Assembly: GCA_014801985.1 (NCBI GenBank)
Contig: JAAVDD010000021.1
Coordinates: 64,287-100,727, forward strand
Reading direction: 5' to 3'
DNA length: 36,441 nucleotides
Source: Bacteroides sp.
Lineage (GTDB): Bacteria; Bacteroidota; Bacteroidia; Bacteroidales; Muribaculaceae
Positions 1-7,901 of the stretch are shown in pieces. Position 1 is the stretch's first letter, and each line of letters opens with the position of its first letter. The position numbers were made by a program, and so were the translations under genes. The notes below the pieces were generated by a model. The model was not told the DNA's origin, made no database searches, and saw only the letters and a program-made list of their open reading frames with translations.

Positions 1-164
1 TCGAGACAGGAATTGAGGATGTATTCGCCGAGTTTGACAGCACATTGTCTTACGAAGTTTACAGCCTCGATGGTATCATGATAGGAAATTCCATTGAGAA
101 TATTGTTCCCGGAATCTATATCGTGCGTCAGGGGAATGCAGTGAAGAAGATTGCCGTGAAGTAA
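1..164 (+). CDS. C-terminal end of a secreted or surface protein with T9SS-like sorting domain (partial)
   Basis: The window opens inside this gene. The frame starting at base 3 is open for 53 codons and stops with TAA at 162-164. The visible tail has the pattern of Bacteroidetes type IX secretion C-terminal domains: a short beta-rich stretch with VYSLDG, then PGIYIVR, and a basic end KKIAVK. In that family the domain directs a protein already in the periplasm through the outer membrane and is then cut off. The body of the protein lies outside the window, so its enzymatic or adhesive role cannot be read. A strong hairpin follows at 195-228. The sorting-domain reading is by pattern only; such tails also occur on Bacteroidales proteins whose export route is unproven. 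Confidence 0.7.
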   Translation, partial: ETGIEDVFAEFDSTLSYEVYSLDGIMIGNSIENIVPGIYIVRQGNAVKKIAVK

Positions 165-194
165 ATACTGTTTAAAAACAATTTAAGTAAATAT

Positions 195-228
195 GAAAGC
201 GCCTACTGACCTTCAGGAAGGCGCTTTC
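195..228. terminator. Bidirectional terminator hairpin between convergent genes
   Basis: A 10-bp perfect stem (GAAAGCGCCT at 195-204 with AGGCGCTTTC at 219-228) encloses a second small stem, CTGA/TCAG. It lies between a plus-strand gene ending at 164 and a minus-strand gene ending at 236, where one hairpin can serve both. The T-run after it is weak on the plus side. Confidence 0.7.
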
Positions 229-235
229 ATCATTA

Positions 236-424
236 TCATTGTATTTGTTTGCTTTCATATTCCTCAAGGGTTTTGCGGGCGGAGACAATGCGAGGCTGTC
301 CGTTTTCGTCGGCAAAGACCATGTCTTGTCCAAGAGCCGCTTTACGGTGTAGTAAATTTTCAAAAGATTTTGACAACCCTTTCTCTATTTTTTCGAATAA
401 TTTTAATTCTTCCTGTTCAGACAT
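236..424 (-). CDS. Small acidic/basic protein overlapping a zeta-toxin-like gene; possible antitoxin or partner
   Basis: This 62-residue protein is not recognised at family level. It is highly charged, with a helical N-terminal half rich in Glu, Lys and Leu and a C-terminal part containing DENGQPRIVSARKTLEEYE. Its start codon lies 22 bp inside the 3' end of the upstream zeta-like kinase gene, so the two are almost surely translated as a coupled pair. Such small partners are often found next to zeta-like kinases in Bacteroidetes, and an antitoxin role is the natural guess. However, classical epsilon antitoxins are encoded upstream of the toxin, are larger (about 90 residues) and are three-helix proteins, so the analogy is loose. 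It could equally be a modulator of the kinase. Confidence 0.6.
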   Translation of the reverse strand: MSEQEELKLFEKIEKGLSKSFENLLHRKAALGQDMVFADENGQPRIVSARKTLEEYESKQIQ

Positions 425-972
425 GATTCTTGAATTTTAAGAAATTTACTTGAGTTACGTACTTGGCGATTATTAGCAATTAAAACAGTTTTGTTTTCAT
501 TTTCAAAAAACATCCAACTGTCTACTATTGGCGCAAAAATATGGAAGAAGTTTTGCAATCCTAACCAATAACGGCGAATAATAGTTTCAGTTGGAATATT
601 ATGTCCCCCTTCGTATACGCGTTTTGCTACACGCTCTATTGCCATTTCGGGCGAAGGAAGCCAGAAGAACAAAAGGACGACTTGATAACCTCGTTCTTGC
701 GCTCTTTTTACCAGAGAAGCGTAGCTGCGAGTTGCAAGTGTAGTTTCAATAGCAAATGTCTTTCCTTGATTTAAAAGGAGATTTATTCTTTGGAGCATCA
801 GTTTGCCAGCCTCAATCGCTACCGATTCAGGATTAAAAGGAGAGAGTCCTTTGGCAATCTCATCGGCATTGACAAACTCCCGGCAATTCAATAATTCCGG
901 CAAAACCGAATATGAAGCCGTTGTCTTTCCGGCTCCATTACATCCTGCTATTATGTATAATATCGGATTCAT
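403..972 (-). CDS. Zeta-toxin-like P-loop kinase (AAA_33/zeta toxin family)
   Basis: This is a 189-residue P-loop kinase. A Walker A motif GCNGAGKT lies at residues 10-17, followed by a substrate-side segment VNADEIAKGL near 34-43, a conserved IETTLA near 74-79, and an Arg-rich lid region (RVAKRVYEGG, IIRRYW). That is the arrangement of zeta toxins, which phosphorylate UDP-N-acetylglucosamine and block cell-wall synthesis. Many chromosomal homologues are orphan kinases of unknown substrate, so toxicity is inferred. The open frame runs upstream to 1035, but ATG at 972 is preferred because it sits after a GGAAG ribosome site and places Walker A at the usual distance from the N-terminus. The start is only 15 bp beyond the terminator hairpin of the tRNA-Ser gene, leaving almost no room for a separate promoter. 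Confidence 0.8.
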   Translation of the reverse strand: MNPILYIIAGCNGAGKTTASYSVLPELLNCREFVNADEIAKGLSPFNPESVAIEAGKLMLQRINLLLNQGKTFAIETTLATRSYASLVKRAQERGYQVVLLFFWLPSPEMAIERVAKRVYEGGHNIPTETIIRRYWLGLQNFFHIFAPIVDSWMFFENENKTVLIANNRQVRNSSKFLKIQESCLNRKN

Positions 973-987
973 CTTCCATTTATGGCG

Positions 988-1021
988 AAAAATCCCGCAT
1001 GCAAATCTGCTTGCGGGATTT
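988..1021 (-). terminator. Rho-independent terminator after tRNA-Ser
   Basis: The stem AAATCCCGCA (990-999) / TGCGGGATTT (1012-1021) is perfect over 10 bp and has an inner GC/GC pair. Read on the minus strand it is followed by a T-run. It lies directly 3' of the tRNA-Ser gene. Confidence 0.8.
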
Positions 1022-1041
1022 CTGTTGTTTATCAATTTTCG

Positions 1042-1129
1042 CGGAGTGACCGAGATTCGAACTCGGGATACGCTTTTGGCGTATACACGCTTTCCAGGCG
1101 TGCCTCTTCAGCCACTCGAGCACCACTCC
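1042..1129 (-). tRNA. tRNA-Ser(GGA)
   Basis: The reverse strand folds as a class II tRNA of 88 nt. The acceptor stem is GGAGTGG with TCACTCC, closing on a G-U pair, and the discriminator is G, as in serine tRNAs. The T-arm contains GTTCGAATC. The anticodon loop CTGGAAA gives anticodon GGA (plus-strand TCC at 1093-1095). A long variable arm (TGTATACGC...GCGTATC) is present, as expected for Ser. CCA is not encoded. A terminator follows at 988-1021. The gene reads serine UCC/UCU codons. It looks intact and I see no att-type duplication of its 3' end in this window. Confidence 0.95.
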
Positions 1130-1217
1130 AATATGTTATGAAGAGCCTTTTTCTCTTTCACACCGCGAAGTTAATGCTTTTCTCTGAAATAACCATAAGT
1201 TTTTCTTACTTTTTTTG

Positions 1218-1225
1218 TAAATTTG
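1218..1225 (+). promoter_or_regulatory. Possible Bacteroidetes -7 box
   Basis: TAAATTTG matches the TAnnTTTG consensus of Bacteroidetes sigma-ABfr promoters and points toward the lipoprotein gene starting at 1355. No good TTTG is seen about 20 bp upstream, so this is a weak call. Confidence 0.4.
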
Positions 1226-1354
1226 CGTAAAATTTAGGTCAAAAGCATTTTTTGACTCTAAAATCAAGGGAATAGTCTTAGAAATATGGGTGTGGTCTCG
1301 CAAATCAAGACAATTCCCCCAATAACAAAAATTTTCGAAAAACATGTATTAATA

Positions 1355-1972
1355 ATGAAAAAGGTGGTTTCCAAAATACGTTCCCTCTTTATCTATACCG
1401 GCATCGGACTTTGTGTCCTCACTTCAGGTTGTAAGAAGGAAGCTTCGGAGAGCGCGGCGGGGTTCCCGACCGACTTCAATAAACGCAGTGATGAAGATAA
1501 AGTGGCATTCGTGATGCGCACCTGCACCCCCGATTCAGTGGCTCGATTCGTGATGAACGCTTCATTGGGTAGGATTAAAGGTATACAGATCGATACCCTC
1601 TCCAATGCAGAGCTTTATGTATTCTCCAATTACAATTCCGAGATGCAACAGAAATATGCTGAGGAATCCGTAAGACTCAAGGAACAGCTTACTCTGGCAC
1701 AGCGAATGCAATTGTTTAAGAAAGGGTCGACAGATGAACCGATAAGCTTTGGACTCGACCTTGGATTAGGATATCTCTCCAGAGTGAGAGAGAGAAACAT
1801 GAGTGCCGATGATGTAGCGAAAGAGATAAAGGATTTCAAGAAGGAGTGTGGGAACGACACAGCCACCTATCGCCGCTTCACTGTCGGATTCACTGAAGCT
1901 CTGCGTCAGGATAGAGATAAGGATGTGAAGAAGGAAATCTACGATAGGTTCATCAACCTATCACAGCAATAA
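1355..1972 (+). CDS. Putative lipoprotein of unknown function
   Basis: This 205-residue protein has a lipoprotein signal: Lys/Arg start (MKKVVSKIR), a hydrophobic core, and LTSGC with Cys as the probable lipidated residue. The mature part begins KKEASES and is helical, charged and without a motif I know. It has a conserved-looking CTPDSVARFVM segment near the middle and an Arg/Lys-Asp-rich C-terminus. The open frame extends upstream to 1286, but ATG at 1355 is chosen because it places the signal peptide at the N-terminus. It is followed after 34 bp by a polyprenyl synthase gene on the same strand and could share its transcript. Function unknown; envelope location is the only supported statement. 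Confidence 0.75.
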   Translation: MKKVVSKIRSLFIYTGIGLCVLTSGCKKEASESAAGFPTDFNKRSDEDKVAFVMRTCTPDSVARFVMNASLGRIKGIQIDTLSNAELYVFSNYNSEMQQKYAEESVRLKEQLTLAQRMQLFKKGSTDEPISFGLDLGLGYLSRVRERNMSADDVAKEIKDFKKECGNDTATYRRFTVGFTEALRQDRDKDVKKEIYDRFINLSQQ

Positions 1973-2006
1973 ATAGGATAAAACAGAAAGAAACACAATA
2001 ATAAAA

Positions 2007-2975
2007 ATGAAAAAGATATCAGATTACTCAGCGCTGATGGAGAAATATATCCGTGAAGTGAATCTTCCCGGCGGAGTTCTCTCCACTCTTTACGAACCCA
2101 TCTCCTACGCTCTCGCCTCAGGCGGCAAACGTCTGCGCCCCTCGTTGCTTTTAATGACAGCCGATGCTTTCGGAAACAAGGCCTCGGATGCATATGCTCC
2201 TGCGGCCGGAATCGAGGTGTTCCATAATTTCACCCTTCTGCATGATGACGTGATGGATAATTCCGACACTCGTCGCGGACGCCAGTCGGTCTTCGCAAAG
2301 TGGGGTGTGAATACGGCTATTCTTTCAGGCGACACTATGCTGACGCTCGCCACCCAGCTCATCTCGCAGGTACCCGATGCACTTCTGCGCCCGGTTCTCG
2401 ATGCTTTCAATGCTATGGCGATCCGAGTATATGAAGGGCAGCGCCTTGATATGGACTTCGAGAAATCCGACAACGTCACCCTTGACGACTATATCCGTAT
2501 GATAATGGACAAGACGGGTTCGCTTATCGGAGCATCCGCTAAAATCGGAGCTCTCATCGGCGGTGCATCGGAGAAGGATGCGGAGAAGATGTATGAATAT
2601 GGCATGATGCTTGGGGTGGCTTTCCAGATTCAGGACGACTGGCTGGATGTGTTTGGCGACTCCACCACCTTTGGAAAGCCCATCGGAGGAGATATCAATA
2701 ACAATAAGAAATCATATCTTGTGCTTAAGGGTTATGCCACCGGCGGCCCGGATGCTGTGGCACTCCGCGAGGCGATGAACCTCCCTGCCGGCGACACCAA
2801 GGTCAAGGTAGTGACTCGAATATATGAGAAAATGAATCTTTCTGCGATATGCCGACAGGAGATTTCATCCTATTCTGCAAAGGCGCTTGCTGCGTTGAAG
2901 TCTACATCTTTGAGCGATGATGACAAAGCGTCGTTCAGAGCGGTAGTGGAAAAACTCACCGGACGCAAGAAATGA
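2007..2975 (+). CDS. Polyprenyl (isoprenyl) diphosphate synthase
   Basis: This 322-residue trans-prenyltransferase adds isopentenyl diphosphate units to an allylic primer in isoprenoid synthesis (quinone side chains or carrier lipids). The first Asp-rich motif is DDVMD at residues 80-84, followed by the Arg pair in DTRRGR. The second is DDWLD at 210-214, with the usual GKPIGGD downstream. GGKRLRP near 39-45 is the family's Lys/Arg diphosphate-binding segment. A Phe sits five residues before the first Asp motif (F75). In this family an aromatic residue there favours short chains (C15-C20) over long ones, so FPP or GGPP synthase is more likely than octaprenyl synthase. That is an inference. The 3' end overlaps tatD by 4 bp (ATGA), showing translational coupling. 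Confidence 0.93.
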   Translation: MKKISDYSALMEKYIREVNLPGGVLSTLYEPISYALASGGKRLRPSLLLMTADAFGNKASDAYAPAAGIEVFHNFTLLHDDVMDNSDTRRGRQSVFAKWGVNTAILSGDTMLTLATQLISQVPDALLRPVLDAFNAMAIRVYEGQRLDMDFEKSDNVTLDDYIRMIMDKTGSLIGASAKIGALIGGASEKDAEKMYEYGMMLGVAFQIQDDWLDVFGDSTTFGKPIGGDINNNKKSYLVLKGYATGGPDAVALREAMNLPAGDTKVKVVTRIYEKMNLSAICRQEISSYSAKALAALKSTSLSDDDKASFRAVVEKLTGRKK

Positions 2976-3751
2976 CCGACACGCATACACATCTCTATAT
3001 GAGCGACTACGGGGATGGAGGTGCCGAAGCAGTGCAACGTGCCGTCGACGCCGGAGTGGAAATGATGATCTTCCCCGGCGTCGATGCCTCCTCCCTTGAT
3101 CCGATGCGCAGCCTCCATAAACGTTTCCCTGACAATACACGCATAGCCGTTGGCCTTCATCCCACTGAACTTGGTGAAGACTGGGAAAAAGTGCTTGATG
3201 ACATGGAATGCCAACTAAAAGAAAATCTTTCGGAATTCTGTGCGATAGGGGAGACCGGTATCGATCTTTACTGGGATACCTCGACAGTCGAGGCCCAGAA
3301 GCGTTCTTTCGCCCGACAGTACGAATGGGCGCTTGAGTATGATCTGCCACTGATAATCCATTGTCGTGAAGGGATAGAGGAAGCTCTTGAAGTGATCTCA
3401 TCTTTTGGTTCGGAAAAAAGACCTGAGTTGATTTTTCATAGCTTTACATACGGTCCTGAAGAGGTGAGACGTATCCGGGAGGTCTGCGATCCGTGGTTTG
3501 GAATTAACGGTGTTGCCACATTTAAAAATGCCTCCAATGTTCGCGATGCAGTGGCAGAGATTGGCATAGACAGGATTGTGCTTGAAACAGATTCTCCATA
3601 TCTCGCCCCTGTCCCTCATCGCGGTAAGCGTAACGAGTCTGCATATATCGGAGCTGTATGTAACCAGGTGGCTCAGACTCTCGGCTTAACTTCCGAGGAG
3701 GTGGAACGCCTGACAGACGAACACGCAAAAAAGATATTCAAACTAAAATAA
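2972..3751 (+). CDS. tatD: TatD family metal-dependent hydrolase/DNase
   Basis: This 259-residue TIM-barrel amidohydrolase has all the metal ligands expected of TatD: THTH near the N-terminus (H5, H7), GETGID (Glu), LIIHCRE (His), FHSFT (His) and ETDSPYLAP (Asp). TatD enzymes are Mg-dependent 3'-5' exonucleases acting on DNA and RNA, linked to repair of oxidised ends and to RNA quality control. The length is standard for the family. Its ATG overlaps the stop of the polyprenyl synthase gene. Paralogues of TatD (YcfH, YjjV) differ little by eye, so the exact orthology is open. Confidence 0.92.
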   Translation: MTDTHTHLYMSDYGDGGAEAVQRAVDAGVEMMIFPGVDASSLDPMRSLHKRFPDNTRIAVGLHPTELGEDWEKVLDDMECQLKENLSEFCAIGETGIDLYWDTSTVEAQKRSFARQYEWALEYDLPLIIHCREGIEEALEVISSFGSEKRPELIFHSFTYGPEEVRRIREVCDPWFGINGVATFKNASNVRDAVAEIGIDRIVLETDSPYLAPVPHRGKRNESAYIGAVCNQVAQTLGLTSEEVERLTDEHAKKIFKLK

Positions 3752-3764
3752 GGAGAGAATCCAA

Positions 3765-5762
3765 GTGTTTTCATTCCCCCTACAGCAACCTGTGGCGATT
3801 TTTTTACTCGTCCTCTTGATAATACTTTTAGGGCCATTGCTCTTCCGGAGGCTCAAGATTCCCCAGATTGTGGGACTAATTCTTGCCGGCATGGCGGTGG
3901 GTCCCTATGGTTTCGACCTGCTCGACCGAGATGCGAGTTTCCGTATCTTCGGGGAGGTCGGGATTCTCTATATCATGTTTCTTGCTGCGGTGGAGATTGA
4001 TATGTTCCACCTAAGGAAGTATCTGAAAAAGGGGATTATCTATGGTTTGCTCTCCTTCTCTCTGCCGATGCTCTTCGGCATTTTCGGGTCGCGCTATGCC
4101 TTCGGAGTCGATTGGGCCACATCTGTGCTTATCGCCTCAATGTATGCCTCCCATACACTTGTTAGTTATCCCACGGTCAGTAAATTCGGACTGGCAACCC
4201 AGCGGGGAGCAGTCGTTGCTGTTTGTGGAACCATTGTAGCAGTGCTTCTCGCCCTGCTTGCATTGGCACAGGTGGTCACCGTGCATGTGCGCGGTTATTT
4301 CGACTGGCTGGATGTCTTGAAGCTTGTCGGGCTTATGGGAATCTATGCCGCAGTGGTAGGTTATTCCTTTCCTTGGCTGACACGACGCTTTTTTAAACAG
4401 AATAATGACTCTGTAAGTCAGTTCATCTTCGTGCTGGCACTCGTCTTTGTGGCATCCCTTCTTGCCAAGATAATCGGTCTTGAGGCTATTCTCGGTGCAT
4501 TCTATGCAGGGCTCGTTCTCAATCGGATGATACCTGAGCGCTCCTCGTTGATGCGAAACATACGTTTCGTGGGAAATGCCATTTTCATTCCATACTTCCT
4601 TATCGGGGTCGGGATGCTCATCAATGTGGGTGTGATTGTCAAAGGGTGGGGTGTTGCCTGGGTTGCTGCCAACATGACATTGGTTGCGCTCTTTGCCAAA
4701 TGGCTTGCAGCTTACGGAGCCGGTAAATTCTTCGGCTTCTCGCGTGAGGATCGCCAACTTATGTTCGGCCTTTCTTCCGGTAAGGCTGCCGCCACAATCG
4801 CCGCCACAATGATTGGATATGAGTATGGGATGTTGAGCGAAGATGTAATGAATGGGGCAGTAGTTATGATTCTCTTCTGCTGCATTGTCTCTTCCGTTGC
4901 AACTGAACGTGCTGCCAAGAAGATACGTTTCACACTAACCGCAGAAGATCTCTCTCACGATGAGATGGGTCGCGGCGAATATGCGCGTCAGCTTGTGGCA
5001 GTCTCCAATCCTCTGACAGCTGTCGGGCTGATGAAACTTGCAGTCTTCATGCGTTCGCCCTCCAACAGGAGTCCGATAGCCGCTCTTTTCGTCAGGAATA
5101 ATGATGATCCCTCTGTTAAGGCTATGGGTAGAAATGCCCTGCGCGAGGCAGTAAATGCGGGGGAAAGTGCGGAACTGGAGATAAGGCAGATCGAAAGGTT
5201 TGACATAAATGTGGCGTCAGCCCTCAACAATGTGGGGCGCGAGGAGAACAGCACCGATATAATCATAGGTCTTCATAGGAAATCGAATATAGTCGACACA
5301 TTTTATGGCACTATGATCGAGCAGCTGCTGCATCTCTCCAATAAGATGATTCTCATGTCGCGATGTTTCATTCCTGTCAATACGATTAATCATCTATTTC
5401 TCGTGGTGCCTGAAAATGCTGAATTCGAGACTGGTTTCAAGCTATGGATAATGCGCGTGGCAAATATGGGAAGCCAGATTGGAGCCAAGCTTAAGATACT
5501 CGCATATCAAAAGACGTATGAATATATCCGAACCGCCCTTGAAGAAGGGGATTACAAGGTGAGATATGAATTCTATCGTATGGATTGCTGGGATGATTTC
5601 ATTGTAGTGTCGGCCGAGGTTAAGGAAGAAGATCTTCTGGTGATGATCTCGGCACGTAAAGGATCTCTCTCATATTCCTCAGATCTGGATAATATTCAAG
5701 CATATCTCGCCCGTCATTTCAATCGCCACAATCTGTTGGTGATATATCCGAAGCAGTTCTAA
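3765..5762 (+). CDS. CPA2-family cation:proton antiporter (Kef-like)
   Basis: This is a 665-residue membrane protein. The first about 380 residues hold a dozen or so hydrophobic segments with the Na+/H+ exchanger pattern, including LKIPQIVGLILAGM near the start and LEAILGAFYAGLVLNR in the middle. The remaining about 270 residues are soluble, resemble a universal-stress-protein-like domain more than an RCK domain, and carry no clear nucleotide-binding loop. It should exchange K+ or Na+ for protons at the inner membrane. The start is GTG at 3765, chosen because AGGAG lies at 3751-3755 and directly overlaps the end of tatD, so the three genes 2007-5762 probably form one transcript. A second, differently built CPA2 antiporter lies at 7902-10232, beyond fbp. 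Confidence 0.85.
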   Translation: MFSFPLQQPVAIFLLVLLIILLGPLLFRRLKIPQIVGLILAGMAVGPYGFDLLDRDASFRIFGEVGILYIMFLAAVEIDMFHLRKYLKKGIIYGLLSFSLPMLFGIFGSRYAFGVDWATSVLIASMYASHTLVSYPTVSKFGLATQRGAVVAVCGTIVAVLLALLALAQVVTVHVRGYFDWLDVLKLVGLMGIYAAVVGYSFPWLTRRFFKQNNDSVSQFIFVLALVFVASLLAKIIGLEAILGAFYAGLVLNRMIPERSSLMRNIRFVGNAIFIPYFLIGVGMLINVGVIVKGWGVAWVAANMTLVALFAKWLAAYGAGKFFGFSREDRQLMFGLSSGKAAATIAATMIGYEYGMLSEDVMNGAVVMILFCCIVSSVATERAAKKIRFTLTAEDLSHDEMGRGEYARQLVAVSNPLTAVGLMKLAVFMRSPSNRSPIAALFVRNNDDPSVKAMGRNALREAVNAGESAELEIRQIERFDINVASALNNVGREENSTDIIIGLHRKSNIVDTFYGTMIEQLLHLSNKMILMSRCFIPVNTINHLFLVVPENAEFETGFKLWIMRVANMGSQIGAKLKILAYQKTYEYIRTALEEGDYKVRYEFYRMDCWDDFIVVSAEVKEEDLLVMISARKGSLSYSSDLDNIQAYLARHFNRHNLLVIYPKQF

Positions 5763-5777
5763 AGACTATAATAAAGA

Positions 5778-5811
5778 AGGACGCCCCCGATTTCGGAATG
5801 GCGTCCTGTTT
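5778..5811. terminator. Bidirectional terminator between antiporter and fbp
   Basis: The stem AGGACGCC (5778-5785) / GGCGTCCT (5800-5807) is followed by GTTT on the plus strand and by TCTTTATTAT on the minus strand. It separates two genes that converge here. Confidence 0.75.
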
Positions 5812-5813
5812 CA

Positions 5814-7817
5814 TCATCTGTTTCTTTCCTTTATTATTCCGTGTCGATAAGCATATAGAAGCTCTGTCAATTCATTGATTTGTCCTTGCAACTCGACCCC
5901 CTTGTCAGTGTCGCGCACACGCATACGATGGGAGCTTAACTCTACAAGCTGTGTCGTGCTTTCGATATCCGTTCCATGAATCACAGCATCCTCCGCCGAT
6001 GTGAAAGGCTTGTGTTTCACAAGCTGGAAACCACGGCTATGATAGACAAGAGTGTATCCTGCTATTCCTGTGGTATGATGATAAGCCTTCGCAAAACCTC
6101 CGTCGATGACCATTAGTTTCCCATTCCCCTTTATGGGCGACTCACCCTTCCCTTGTTTCACAGGCACATGGCCGTTGATGATATGGCGGTGGGGACCGGT
6201 AACTCCAAATTCATCCAGAATCATGTCGCACACATTCTCATCGTCACGCAGACGGTAGTAATGTCCCTTCTCCTCCTTATGAATCTCCTTATCCGCTATA
6301 AGGTAGCGTTCAAATGTCGACATCTTTGCTTTGTCGAAGAGGAGGGAATCAGGACCACACCATAGATACCAATAATAATCAGTGGCATATTTCTTTTTCT
6401 CAGCAGGGGTATCATCATTGAAGGCCGAGCGCATCAGCAGACCTGTCTGTCGGTAAAGCTCCTTTCCTTTATATTTCTTTGCTCCCACTTCCACCTCTTT
6501 CAAAGTGCCATCCTCATTGAGAGGCATGGAAGCATGGAAGAGGAGGTTGGAATTATACACTCCATAAAGACATCCGTTGGCAAAAAGACATTCCACGTGT
6601 TTACGCAGACGCGAGCTTATCATGAAGGAATGATGCAGCTTATCGACAAGTTCTTTCTCTTCAGGGGTGAGCTTATAGGGATCCTTTGGATCGATGGTCG
6701 GAAAATGAGAATCTTTCAGTTCGAACTCACGGCCGTCGACAATCACTGTTCCTTTCTCGAAATTGATTTTATCGAGAAGTTTACGGTCCTGCATATTCCA
6801 TTGCGGATACTCGTCGATAAGCTGACCTTCAAGTTTCCATTGAATCACGCTTATAGCCTTATGCATCTTGGCCATTAGGCGTAAGGATTTCTCATTGGGT
6901 GCGGTCAGATCAGGATCGAGTTTGGGGAGGAATGGGGTGCATGGATCATCGCTGTATGTCTCCATGGCGAAAGTGGCGAGCGGAAGGATATTAATTCCGT
7001 AGCCATCTTCAAGTGTGGTCATGTTATCATATCGCATCGATACACGAAGCACATTGGCGATACAGCAGTCGTTACCGGCGGCCGCCCCCATCCAGAGAGC
7101 GTCATGATTTCCCCATTGCACGTCGAAGGCACCATAATGGCATAGCATATCCAATATCAGATGTGCTCCCGGACCGCGGTCGAATATGTCGCCGAGGATA
7201 TGAAGCTGGTCAATGCTGAGTTTCTGAATCACATTGCACATAGCCACTATAAATTCATCGGCCTGTCCCGTGGTTATGATAGTCTCTATGATACGATTGA
7301 AATATGCTTGCTTGTCATCATCAGAAGGGGATTCATGCAGCAGCTCCTCTATGATATAAGCAAATTCCTTGGGAAGCGCTTTGCGCACCTTGGAACGAGT
7401 ATATTTTGAGGATACCGATTGCAGTACACGTATCAGGCGATGCAGAGTCACATGATAGAATCCCTTAAGATCAGGCTCTGCGCTGCGTATTATCTGTAGT
7501 TTCCTTTCAGGATAATATATGAGAGAGCATAATTGACGAATGTCTGATTCTCTTACGGAATTTCCGAACACTTCGGTCACCTTCCTTTTGATATTACCCG
7601 AAGCATTACGGATTATATGTCGGAATGCCTCATATTCTCCATGCAGGTCGGCTACGAAATGTTCCGTACCCTTGGGAAGATTGAGGATTGCCTCGAGGTT
7701 AATTATCTCGGTGCTTGCTGCCGAAACATTAGGAAACGACTGTGCAAGAAGTTCGAGAAGACGACGGTCTTTCTCCACTTTCTCAGAAGTGAGGTTGTCG
7801 ATGTGTGTCAGGCTCAT
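5814..7817 (-). CDS. fbp: Fructose-1,6-bisphosphatase class III
   Basis: This 667-residue enzyme removes the 1-phosphate of fructose 1,6-bisphosphate in gluconeogenesis. It belongs to the long class III type found in Firmicutes and Bacteroidetes, built on a calcineurin-like metallophosphatase core. The core motifs are visible in order: VADLHG (about residues 55-60), LGDIFDRG (GDxxDRG), WGNHD, and INGHVPV near residue 550. The length fits the family, which runs to about 640-670. It is transcribed alone on the minus strand with terminators on both sides. No anomaly seen. Confidence 0.95.
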   Translation of the reverse strand: MSLTHIDNLTSEKVEKDRRLLELLAQSFPNVSAASTEIINLEAILNLPKGTEHFVADLHGEYEAFRHIIRNASGNIKRKVTEVFGNSVRESDIRQLCSLIYYPERKLQIIRSAEPDLKGFYHVTLHRLIRVLQSVSSKYTRSKVRKALPKEFAYIIEELLHESPSDDDKQAYFNRIIETIITTGQADEFIVAMCNVIQKLSIDQLHILGDIFDRGPGAHLILDMLCHYGAFDVQWGNHDALWMGAAAGNDCCIANVLRVSMRYDNMTTLEDGYGINILPLATFAMETYSDDPCTPFLPKLDPDLTAPNEKSLRLMAKMHKAISVIQWKLEGQLIDEYPQWNMQDRKLLDKINFEKGTVIVDGREFELKDSHFPTIDPKDPYKLTPEEKELVDKLHHSFMISSRLRKHVECLFANGCLYGVYNSNLLFHASMPLNEDGTLKEVEVGAKKYKGKELYRQTGLLMRSAFNDDTPAEKKKYATDYYWYLWCGPDSLLFDKAKMSTFERYLIADKEIHKEEKGHYYRLRDDENVCDMILDEFGVTGPHRHIINGHVPVKQGKGESPIKGNGKLMVIDGGFAKAYHHTTGIAGYTLVYHSRGFQLVKHKPFTSAEDAVIHGTDIESTTQLVELSSHRMRVRDTDKGVELQGQINELTELLYAYRHGIIKERNR

Positions 7818-7859
7818 GTGATATATTTTAAGATTAGAGAATGTTTTGCAATATATTTA

Positions 7860-7895
7860 TCCACGAGCCGGGAGCAAAGGCTGTCGACTCGTGGA
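7860..7895 (-). terminator. Terminator hairpin after the TrkA-C antiporter
   Basis: The 8-bp perfect stem TCCACGAG (7860-7867) / CTCGTGGA (7888-7895), with a possible inner AGCC/GGCT pair, lies 7 bp beyond the stop at 7902. On the minus strand it is followed by ATAAATAT, so the T-run is poor. Confidence 0.55.
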
Positions 7896-7901
7896 ATAAA
7901 A

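Noticed and set aside
1042..1129. tRNA-Ser as integration site of the large island
   Set aside because: The island is 16 kb away, and no repeat of the tRNA 3' end was seen near 17150 or 36040.
982..1230. Plus-strand open frames across the tRNA
   Set aside because: They cover the antisense of tRNA-Ser and its terminator and show no protein features.
4137..4757. 206-codon minus-strand open frame
   Set aside because: It lies wholly inside the CPA2 antiporter gene, has shadow composition (many His, Cys, Asn), and no start signal or family motif.
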